Shown here piece by piece: positions 58,013 through 64,000 of a stretch of 64,000 nt of DNA. Where the stretch lies: assembly GCF_937941905.1 (NCBI RefSeq), contig NZ_CALDGS010000079.1, positions 1-64,000 of the forward strand, given 5' to 3'. The translations under genes and the position numbers were made by a program. Every line of letters starts with the position of its first letter. Position 1 is the stretch's first letter. The notes beneath the pieces were generated by a model. That model made no database searches, was not told where the DNA came from, and saw only the letters and a list, made by a program, of their open reading frames with translations. The DNA is from an uncultured Mycolicibacterium sp. (GTDB lineage: Bacteria > Actinomycetota > Actinomycetes > Mycobacteriales > Mycobacteriaceae).

Positions 58013-59659
58013 GTGACCGTGCACGACCGCGAGGCCGATGTCGTCGTCCTGGGCAGCGGAGCCGCCGGTCTGACCGCCGCGCTGACCGCGGTGGCCGAGG
58101 GCGCGTCGGTGCAGGTCTACGAGAAGGCGGACACCGTGGGCGGCACCAGCGCGGTGTCCGGGGGCATCGTCTGGATCCCGGCCCACAACCGTTGTCCGGA
58201 CGGCGAACTCACCGTCGAGGACGCGATGGCCTACCTGCGGGCCCAGTCGCTGGGCGCCATGGACGAGGACCTGGTCGAGACGTTCGTGCGCACCGGGCCG
58301 GAGATGCTCGACTTCGTCGAGGCGCACAGCGCACTGCGGTTCGAGGTCGCCGAGGGATTCCCCGACTACAAGCCCGAACTGCCCGGCGGCCGGCCAACGG
58401 GCGGCCGGTCGCTCAACGCCCGCCCGTTCAACCTCACCCGGCTGGGCGACTGGGCGAACCGGATCACCGCGTTCCCGGCCGATTTCAGCAACGTCGGCAT
58501 CGACGCCGAGACCCGGGCCCGCATCCACGCCGCGGTCGACGACGACTCCGGTGACTACTGCGTGGCCGGCACCGCGTTGATCGCCGGGCTGCTCGAGCCG
58601 CTGCTGGCCGCCGGGGTGGTGCCGCACACCGGGTGCCGGGCGGTGCGGTTGCTCGGTGGCCCGGACCGGATCACCGGGGTGGTGATCCGCCGGGGCGACG
58701 ACGAGTTCCGGGTGACCGCCCGGCGCGGGGTGGTGCTGGCCACCGGCGGCTTCGAGTGGGACGCCCGATTGGTGGAGGCGTTCCTGCGCGGGCCGATGCG
58801 GGGCGCGGTCTCCCCGCCGAACAACACCGGCGACGGGTTGCGGATGGCGATGGAGCACGGCGCCGACCTGGCCAACATGGGCGAGGCGTGGTGGGTGCCG
58901 ATCGTGCAGCTGCCCGGCGACACCTTCGCCGGCCGGCCGCGCAGCCGCAGCGTCCGGTTGGAGCGCACCCGGCCGCGCAGCATCATCGTCAACGCCGCCG
59001 GGCGGCGGTTCGTCAACGAGGCCGGCGAGTACAACGCGATGGCCGGGGCGTTCCAGTACCTCGACCCGCGGCACGGCTACGTCAACGACCCGGCCTGGAT
59101 CGTGTTCGACGACCTGCACCTGAAGCGCTACGGCTTCCTCGGCGTGCCGCCGGGCGGCGCTGCGCCGGACTGGTTCAACGGCGCGGCCGATCTCGCCGAG
59201 CTCGGCGCCCGCACCGGCATCGACCCGGACGGGCTGGCCGACACCCTGGCCCGCTGGAACCGCAACGTCGCGGCGGGGACGGACCCCGAGTTCGGCCGCG
59301 GCGCGAGCACCTACGACGGCTACTGGGGCGACCTGAACGCCGCCACCCCGGCCGGGCGCACGCTGGGCCCGATCGACACCCCGCCGTACTACGCGGTCCC
59401 GGTGCGGATCGGGGCGATGGGCACCAAGGGCGGCCCACGCACCGACCGCGACGGGCGGGTGCTGCACGTGCGCGGCACCCCGATCCCGGGGCTGTTCGCC
59501 GCCGGCAACGCGATGGCCGGGGTGACCGGCAAGGCCTACGGCGGCGCGGGCGGCACACTCGGCCCGGCGATGGTATTCGGCTACCGGGCCGGACGGGCCG
59601 CCGCGGGCGGTCCCCCCGGGCCGACCCCCGCGGCGAACAGTTCCCGCACCGCGGTGTAG
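58013..59659 (+). CDS. KstD-like FAD-dependent dehydrogenase, second copy
   Basis: A 548-residue flavoprotein with VVVLGSGAAGLTAALTA, TVGGTSAVSGGIVWIPA, IGAMGTKGGPRTDRDG and TGKAYGGAGGTLGPAM, the KstD/fumarate-reductase family pattern. GTG start with a GAGAGGAG ribosome site. It is not the same as the one at 51973 and may act on another position of the ring. The last 26 codons overlap the convergent MeaB gene by 79 bases and lie past the conserved domain, so the tail is probably not essential. Confidence 0.88.
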   Translation: MTVHDREADVVVLGSGAAGLTAALTAVAEGASVQVYEKADTVGGTSAVSGGIVWIPAHNRCPDGELTVEDAMAYLRAQSLGAMDEDLVETFVRTGPEMLDFVEAHSALRFEVAEGFPDYKPELPGGRPTGGRSLNARPFNLTRLGDWANRITAFPADFSNVGIDAETRARIHAAVDDDSGDYCVAGTALIAGLLEPLLAAGVVPHTGCRAVRLLGGPDRITGVVIRRGDDEFRVTARRGVVLATGGFEWDARLVEAFLRGPMRGAVSPPNNTGDGLRMAMEHGADLANMGEAWWVPIVQLPGDTFAGRPRSRSVRLERTRPRSIIVNAAGRRFVNEAGEYNAMAGAFQYLDPRHGYVNDPAWIVFDDLHLKRYGFLGVPPGGAAPDWFNGAADLAELGARTGIDPDGLADTLARWNRNVAAGTDPEFGRGASTYDGYWGDLNAATPAGRTLGPIDTPPYYAVPVRIGAMGTKGGPRTDRDGRVLHVRGTPIPGLFAAGNAMAGVTGKAYGGAGGTLGPAMVFGYRAGRAAAGGPPGPTPAANSSRTAV

Positions 59660-60498
59660 GGGTCGGCGGCGCCGTCGGCGACCCGGGCGGCCAGCCGGTC
59701 CAGCCCGGGGTGGGTGCGTAACCGGGTCCGGGCCAGCGACAGGATCTGCGCGCGGGCCCGCGCCAGCCGGCGCGCCGGGGTGTCCGCACGGTGGTGCGCC
59801 TCGATGGCCGATACCAGCTCGGGCACCCCCTCCCCCTGCACCGCAACGAGTTTCAGTACCGGCAGCGCGGTCTCGATGCGCAGGTCGCGGACCGTCTGCT
59901 CGGCGCCCTCGCGGTCGGCCTTGTTCACCACCACCAGATCGGCGACCTCCAGCAGCCCGGCCTTGGCCGCCTGCACGGCGTCGCCCGCGCCCGGGTTGAG
60001 GATCACCACGGTCGGATCGGCCACGGCGGCGATCTCGATCTCGGACTGCCCCACCCCGACCGTCTCCAGCACGATCCGGCCGAACCCCAGGGCGGCCAGC
60101 AGCCGCACCGCCGCGGGCACCGCCTCGGCCAGCCCACCCAGATGCCCGCGGGTGGCCACCGACCGGATCAGCACCCCGGGATCGGCGACGTGTTCGCCCA
60201 TCCGGATGCGGTCGCCCAGCAGCGCCCCGCCGCTGTAGGGCGAGGAGGGGTCGACCGCCAGCACCGCGACCCGTTCCCCCCGCTCGCGGTAGGCGCCCAC
60301 CAGCGCGGCCACGGTGGTCGACTTGCCCGCCCCCGGCGGGCCGGTGATGCCCAGCACCCGCGGCGTCGGCGCCGGCCCGAGCGCGGCGAGCACCTCGTCC
60401 CGTCGTTCGCCCTCGACCAGGGACAGCAGCCGGCCGGCGGCGCGCACCGACCCGCCGCGCGCGGCGGCGACGAGCTCCTGCACCGTCATCCCGGCCAC
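59581..60498 (-). CDS. meaB: MeaB/ArgK-type G3E GTPase, B12-mutase chaperone
   Basis: A 305-residue GTPase. Walker A GPPGAGKST, switch ETVGVGQSEIEIAA and NKAD base recognition are present, as is LLGDRIRM of the MeaB group. MeaB guards adenosylcobalamin mutases (methylmalonyl-CoA mutase and relatives). No mutase gene is in the window, so it is an orphan here. GTG at 60498 or ATG at 60489 starts it. The 3' end overlaps a converging KstD-like gene by 79 bases. It diverges from an SDR with a GAGAAY palindrome between. Confidence 0.9.
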   Translation of the reverse strand: MAGMTVQELVAAARGGSVRAAGRLLSLVEGERRDEVLAALGPAPTPRVLGITGPPGAGKSTTVAALVGAYRERGERVAVLAVDPSSPYSGGALLGDRIRMGEHVADPGVLIRSVATRGHLGGLAEAVPAAVRLLAALGFGRIVLETVGVGQSEIEIAAVADPTVVILNPGAGDAVQAAKAGLLEVADLVVVNKADREGAEQTVRDLRIETALPVLKLVAVQGEGVPELVSAIEAHHRADTPARRLARARAQILSLARTRLRTHPGLDRLAARVADGAADPYTAVRELFAAGVGPGGPPAAARPAR

Positions 60499-60524
60499 CC
60501 TACGGACCCCTTCCCGAACCCGAT

Positions 60525-60539
60525 GAGAATGTTATTCTC
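60525..60539. promoter_or_regulatory. GAGAAY palindrome, copy G
   Basis: GAGAATGTTATTCTC, perfect except at the central bases, 26 bases from the MeaB start and 37 from the SDR start. Divergent promoters again share one site. Confidence 0.68.
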
Positions 60540-60576
60540 CGCCCACGAGAGTCGAAGTTTCAAGAAGGGGGTTCGG

Positions 60577-61341
60577 ATGCGGATCGCGGGCAGCGCGGCG
60601 CTGGTCGTCGGCGGGGCGGGCGGGCTCGGTGAGGCCACCGTACGGCGGTTGCACGGGGCGGGCGCGAAGGTCGTCGTCGCCGACCTCGCCGACGAGAAGG
60701 GCCAGGCCCTCGAGCGCGAGCTCGGCGTGCGCTACGTGCGCACCGACGCCACCTCCGAGGAGTCGGTCCTCGAGGCCGTGGCCGCAGCGGAATCACTGGG
60801 GCCGCTGCGGATTTCGGTCGACACCCACGGCGGGCCGGCCGGCGGCGGACGGCTGGTCGGCAAGGACGGCAGCCCGCTGGGGCTGGACGCCTTCGAGACG
60901 ACGGTGAAGTACTACCTGACCGCGGTGTTCAACGTGATGCGGTTGGCGGCCGCGGCGATCGCCCGGACCGAGCCGCTCGAGGAGGGTGCCCGCGGGGTCA
61001 TCGTCAACACCGCCTCGATCGCCGGCTACGAGGGCCAGGTCGGCCAACTGCCCTACGCCGCGGCCAAGGGCGGGGTGATCGGCATGACGCTCAACGCGGC
61101 GAGAGACCTTTCCCCGCTGGGTATCCGGGTGGTGACGATCGCCCCGGGCACCATCAACACCCCGGCCTACGGCAAGGCCGCCGACCAGCTCGAGGCGTAC
61201 TGGGGCCCGCAGGTGCCGTTCCCGAAGCGGATGGGCCGGGCCGCGGAGTACGCGCAGCTGACGCAGAGCGTCATCGAGAACGACTACCTCAACGGCGAGA
61301 TCATCCGGCTGGACGGCGCACTGCGCTTCCCGCCCAAGTGA
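60577..61341 (+). CDS. SDR oxidoreductase (type II hydroxyacyl-CoA dehydrogenase-like)
   Basis: A 254-residue SDR similar in layout to type II 3-hydroxyacyl-CoA dehydrogenase (HSD17B10 type): VVGGAGGLGEATV, Asp in VVADLADE, then SIAGYEGQVGQLPYAAAK with Ser/Tyr/Lys. The NNAG segment is replaced by DTHGGPAGGGRL. ATG at 60577 has an AGAAGGGGG ribosome site; the longer frame is not coding. Likely NAD-dependent oxidation of a 3-hydroxyacyl-CoA. Confidence 0.88.
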   Translation: MRIAGSAALVVGGAGGLGEATVRRLHGAGAKVVVADLADEKGQALERELGVRYVRTDATSEESVLEAVAAAESLGPLRISVDTHGGPAGGGRLVGKDGSPLGLDAFETTVKYYLTAVFNVMRLAAAAIARTEPLEEGARGVIVNTASIAGYEGQVGQLPYAAAKGGVIGMTLNAARDLSPLGIRVVTIAPGTINTPAYGKAADQLEAYWGPQVPFPKRMGRAAEYAQLTQSVIENDYLNGEIIRLDGALRFPPK

Positions 61342-61348
61342 TTCCGAT

Positions 61349-61369
61349 CCGGTTGCGACCCGGTTGCGA
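61349..61369. promoter_or_regulatory. Direct repeat upstream of aquaporin
   Basis: CCGGTTGCGA occurs twice, at 61349-61358 and 61360-61369, an 11-base period, in the 106-base gap before the aquaporin. Such phased repeats can be activator sites. Weak evidence. Confidence 0.3.
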
Positions 61370-61447
61370 TTACGTCGATTCCCCGATCACGCCGCAGCGC
61401 GGCACCACCCTACAGAACACCGGCAGCTCGACTATGAGGGAGGGATC

Positions 61448-62221
61448 ATGACGGCTCCGGCCATGCCCCAACGCCTTGCGGCCGAATTCATCGGCACCTT
61501 CTGGCTCGTCCTCGGCGGATGCGGCAGCGCGGTATTCGCCGCCACCGCCAGCTCCGCCGACGGTTTCCCCCTGGGAATCGGATTCCTCGGTGTCTCGCTG
61601 GCATTCGGTCTCACCGTGCTGACCGGTGTGTACGCCCTGGGCACCATCTCCGGCGGGCACTTCAATCCGGCGGTCACCCTCGGTGCCGCCATCGCCAGGC
61701 GGGTGGAGTGGGGCGCGCTGCCGCTGTACTGGATCGCCCAGGTCATCGGCGGTCTCGTCGCCGGCCTGGTGATCTACATCGTGGCCAACGGCCGCGAGGG
61801 GTTCGTGGCCACCGGCAACATGGCCGCCAACGGCTACGGGGCGAACTCCCCGTCCGGGTACTCGCTGGCCGCGGTGCTGCTCACCGAGATCGTGCTCACC
61901 GCGATGTTCCTGTTCGTGATCCTCGGCGCCACCGACGACCGCGCACCGAAGGGCTTTGCCGGGCTGGCCATCGGACTCACCCTGACCCTGATCCACCTCA
62001 TCTCGATCCCGATCTCGAACACCTCGGTGAACCCGGCCCGCTCCACCGGCGTGGCGTTCTTCAACGGTGCCGGGGCACCCGGGCAGCTGTGGGCGTTCTG
62101 GCTCGCACCGCTGATCGGCGCCGCCATCGCCGGGGTGCTGTACCCCATCCTCTTCGGCGACCGCACCCGGCTGGCGGAGCGGCCCGTCCGGGAGGACGCG
62201 CTCGACGCCGACCGGCGCTGA
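61448..62221 (+). CDS. Aquaporin (MIP family, AqpZ-like)
   Basis: A 257-residue membrane channel with six membrane helices. Both pore motifs are present: GGHFNPAVT and SVNPARS. The selectivity-filter residues around LIHLISIPISNTSVNPARS (His, Thr, Arg) fit a water-type AqpZ rather than a glycerol facilitator. ATG at 61448 has GGGAGGG three bases upstream. It is not obviously part of the catabolic route. Confidence 0.92.
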   Translation: MTAPAMPQRLAAEFIGTFWLVLGGCGSAVFAATASSADGFPLGIGFLGVSLAFGLTVLTGVYALGTISGGHFNPAVTLGAAIARRVEWGALPLYWIAQVIGGLVAGLVIYIVANGREGFVATGNMAANGYGANSPSGYSLAAVLLTEIVLTAMFLFVILGATDDRAPKGFAGLAIGLTLTLIHLISIPISNTSVNPARSTGVAFFNGAGAPGQLWAFWLAPLIGAAIAGVLYPILFGDRTRLAERPVREDALDADRR

Positions 62222-62228
62222 GCCGCCG

Positions 62229-62307
62229 CCCCGGGCCCGGAATTCAGATCACCCCGGGCTGAGCCCGGAATTCAAATCACCCCGGGCTGAGCCCGGAATT
62301 CAAATCA
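62229..62307. repeat. Three tandem repeats with internal hairpins
   Basis: Two exact 28-base copies (62252-62279 and 62280-62307) and one copy lacking five bases (62229-62251). Each full unit has a CCGGGC-TGA-GCCCGG hairpin followed by GGAATTCAAATCA. It sits directly behind the aquaporin stop and before the transporter. The hairpins could stop or stabilise the aquaporin transcript. There are no spacers, so it is not a CRISPR. Confidence 0.75.
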
Positions 62308-62359
62308 TCGTGCGCACAACTCTGGCCAGTTCGGACCGTTTCCGGTCTGCTGGATCGAC

Positions 62360-63724
62360 GTGCCTGTCGCGACCGAGACCAGCCCCGTACCCCCCGCCTC
62401 TGCCCCGCAGCGGGACCGGACCCTGCGCACGGTCCTGGCGGCCAGCCTGATCGGCACCACCATCGAGTGGTACGACTTCTTCCTCTACGCCACGGCCGCC
62501 AGCCTGGTGTTCAACCACGCCTTCTTCCCGTCGCAGAGCTCGCTGGTCGGCACCATGCTGTCGTTCGCGACCTTCGCGGTGGGCTTCGTGGTGCGCCCGA
62601 TCGGCGGCTTCGTGTTCGGCCACGTCGGTGACCGCATCGGCCGCAAGAAGACCCTGGCGCTGACCATGGTGCTGATGGGCGGGGCGACCGCGCTGATGGG
62701 CGCGCTGCCCACCGCCGCCCAGATCGGGGTGGCGGCCCCGATCCTGTTGCTGCTGCTGCGCATGGTCCAGGGCTTCGCCCTCGGCGGCGAGTGGGCCGGC
62801 GCGGTGCTGCTGGCCGTCGAGCACAGCCCGGCGCGGCGGCGCGGCCTGTTCGGCAGCATCCCGCAGGTGGGGCTGGCGCTCGGCCTGGCGCTGGGCACCG
62901 GGGTGTTCGCACTGCTGCAGGCCGCGATGCCGGACGCGGCGTTCCAGTCCTACGGCTGGCGCATCGCGTTCCTGATCAGCCTGGTGCTGGTGGTGTTCGG
63001 CGTGGTGGTGCGGCTGCGGGTCGCCGAGACCCCCGAGTTCCGCAGGGTCGAACAGGCCCAGGAGCGCGCCGCGGTGCCGGTGCGGGAGGTGTTCCGGCCG
63101 CCGGCGCTGCGCTCGACGGTGCTGGGCATGCTGTCGCGCTGGGGCGAGGGCGCGGCGTTCAACACCTGGGGTGTGTTCGCGATCTCCTACGCCACCGGCA
63201 CCCTGGCGCTGCCCAAGATCGAGGTGCTCATCGCCGTGACCGTGGCCTCGCTGCTGATGGCGGTGCTGCTGCCGGTGTCGGGCCTGCTCGCCGACCGGTT
63301 CGGCCCCAAGGCGGTCTACATCGCCGGCATCGGCGCCTACGGTGCGGCGGTGTTCCCGGTCTTCGCGCTGTTCAACACCGGCAGCATGGTGGCGTTCACG
63401 CTCGGGATCGTGCTGGTGTTCGGTGTGGTGCACGCGCTGTTCTACGGTGCCCAGGGCACGCTGTACGCGTCGCTGTTCCCGGCCCGCATCCGCTACACCG
63501 GCCTGTCGACGGTCTACCAGCTCTCCGGTGTGTACGCCTCCGGGCTGACCCCGCTGGTGCTCACCGCGCTCATCGCCGTCGGCGGCGGCAGCCCGTGGCT
63601 GGCCTGCGGCTACCTGGTTGCTACCGCGGTGATCAGCATCGCCGCCGCGTGGGCGCTGCGGCCGGGCCACCTGACCGGCGGTGCGGCCGCCGCGCCGGCG
63701 CCGGTCAGTTCTTGCGCGCGTTGA
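62360..63724 (+). CDS. MFS transporter, metabolite:H+ symporter (MHS) type
   Basis: A 454-residue 12-helix transporter of the MHS subfamily (shikimate, proline/betaine and alpha-ketoglutarate permease relatives). TIEWYDFFLYATAASL near helix 1 and GHVGDRIGRKKTL between helices 2 and 3 are signatures, with FALGGEWAGAVLL in helix 4 or 5. GTG at 62360 starts it. It probably imports a carboxylate used by the island. Its 3' end overlaps the convergent crotonase by 20 bases. Confidence 0.9.
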   Translation: MPVATETSPVPPASAPQRDRTLRTVLAASLIGTTIEWYDFFLYATAASLVFNHAFFPSQSSLVGTMLSFATFAVGFVVRPIGGFVFGHVGDRIGRKKTLALTMVLMGGATALMGALPTAAQIGVAAPILLLLLRMVQGFALGGEWAGAVLLAVEHSPARRRGLFGSIPQVGLALGLALGTGVFALLQAAMPDAAFQSYGWRIAFLISLVLVVFGVVVRLRVAETPEFRRVEQAQERAAVPVREVFRPPALRSTVLGMLSRWGEGAAFNTWGVFAISYATGTLALPKIEVLIAVTVASLLMAVLLPVSGLLADRFGPKAVYIAGIGAYGAAVFPVFALFNTGSMVAFTLGIVLVFGVVHALFYGAQGTLYASLFPARIRYTGLSTVYQLSGVYASGLTPLVLTALIAVGGGSPWLACGYLVATAVISIAAAWALRPGHLTGGAAAAPAPVSSCAR

Positions 63725-64000
63725 GCCCGGCGACGATGGCGCGGAAGTCCTCGGTGCCGAACGACTGCTCCTCGGCGGTGTTGCCGTAGTCCAGGGTCGC
63801 CAGCACCGCCCGCTCCATGTGGATGTTCAGCAGCCGCTTGGTGGCCTCCAGCGCCTGCCGCGGCAGCGTGGTGAGCCGCTTGGCTGCCTCGATGGCGTCG
63901 GCGAGCGGGTCGTCGGAGAGGTGGTTGGCCAGGCCGAGTTCCACCGCCCGCTGGGCCGGGATGCGCGCGCCGGTCAGCGCGTACTCCTTGGCCAGCAACA
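63705..64000 (-). CDS. Enoyl-CoA hydratase/isomerase (crotonase), C-terminal part
   Basis: The last 98 or so codons of a crotonase, running off the right edge, so the start is outside. The segment AKEYALTGARIPAQRAVELGLANHL and the C-terminal helix with TTLPRQALEATKRLLNIHMERAV fit the family's C-terminal half, but catalytic residues are outside the window. Its stop lies within the 3' end of the MFS gene. Confidence 0.85.
   Translation of the reverse strand, partial: LLAKEYALTGARIPAQRAVELGLANHLSDDPLADAIEAAKRLTTLPRQALEATKRLLNIHMERAVLATLDYGNTAEEQSFGTEDFRAIVAGLNARKN

Noticed and set aside
62229..62307. CRISPR array
   Set aside because: Repeats are directly adjacent with no spacers, only three units, and no cas genes are near.
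62300..63670. 456-codon minus-strand frame opposite the MHS transporter
   Set aside because: Repetitive His/Arg/Gln/Gly sequence typical of antisense frames of membrane proteins in GC-rich DNA.
1..64000. Mobile element or prophage boundary
   Set aside because: No transposase, integrase, terminal inverted repeat, tRNA or att-like repeat was found; base composition looks even along the window by eye.

Overview
The window looks like a chromosomal catabolic island of a mycobacterium or close relative (Mycobacterium/Mycolicibacterium type). The pointers are very high G+C, many GTG starts, stop/start overlaps of the ATGA or GTGA kind, eight acyl-CoA dehydrogenase (FadE) genes, four cytochrome P450s with small 3Fe-4S-type ferredoxins, a mycofactocin-coupled SDR and three TetR regulators plus one IclR regulator. 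I see no tRNA, rRNA, transposase, integrase or CRISPR array, and no gene-free stretch above 300 bases. The species is inferred from gene content only. Layout: 2-2170 (-) is a FadE pair. 2391-5932 (+) holds two amidohydrolases, a Rieske ferredoxin and a hydrolase. 5938-6411 (-) is an unknown gene. 6450-12197 (+) holds a NuoF-like flavoprotein, a ferredoxin, a DUF35-thiolase (Ltp2-like) fusion, a hydrolase and two 3-hydroxyisobutyrate-dehydrogenase-like proteins. 12305-13744 (+) is a P450 plus ferredoxin, closed by a strong hairpin. 13839-15634 (-) is a DUF1330 protein, a ferredoxin and a P450. 15817-18152 (+) is an ACAD plus an APH-type kinase. 18169-19310 (-) is an unknown gene and a TetR. 19416-26339 (-) is a beta-oxidation-like operon (amidohydrolase, FadE, SDR, CoA-transferase, thiolase, FadE). 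26634-31873 (+) is a Rieske oxygenase operon ending in a second FadE pair. 31978-33947 (-) is a crotonase and a FadE that is a close paralogue of the first gene. 34133-37087 (+) is a TetR, a P450 and the mycofactocin-type SDR. 37165-47162 (-) is a nine-gene TetR-headed operon with two M24 pita-bread proteins, a crotonase and a double-domain CoA-transferase. 47209-57170 (-) is a nine-gene operon with mhpA/mhpB/mhpC-like meta-cleavage genes, a KstD-like dehydrogenase and a luciferase-like monooxygenase. 57290-59659 (+) is an IclR regulator and a second KstD-like flavoprotein. 59581-60498 (-) is MeaB. 60577-63724 (+) is an SDR, an aquaporin and an MHS-type transporter. A crotonase (-) runs off the right edge. 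How the parts fit (inference): oxygenases (four P450s, a Rieske oxygenase, an MhpA-like hydroxylase) and KstD-like desaturases would open or aromatise a cyclic or terpenoid/steroid-like substrate. The extradiol dioxygenase and C-C hydrolases would cleave the ring. CoA-transferases, FadE proteins, crotonases, SDRs, a thiolase and an aldolase-like fusion would shorten the acyl-CoA pieces. The substrate cannot be read from sequence. The most striking signals are these. A 15-bp palindrome close to GAGAATNTNATTCTC recurs seven times, and every copy lies between divergent genes; one perfect copy is in front of the TetR at 34133. Several enzymes are paired with, or replaced by, relatives lacking catalytic residues. 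A NuoF-like flavoprotein sits next to a P450-type ferredoxin and may be its reductase. The TetR-headed M24/CoA-transferase operon matches no pathway I recognise.
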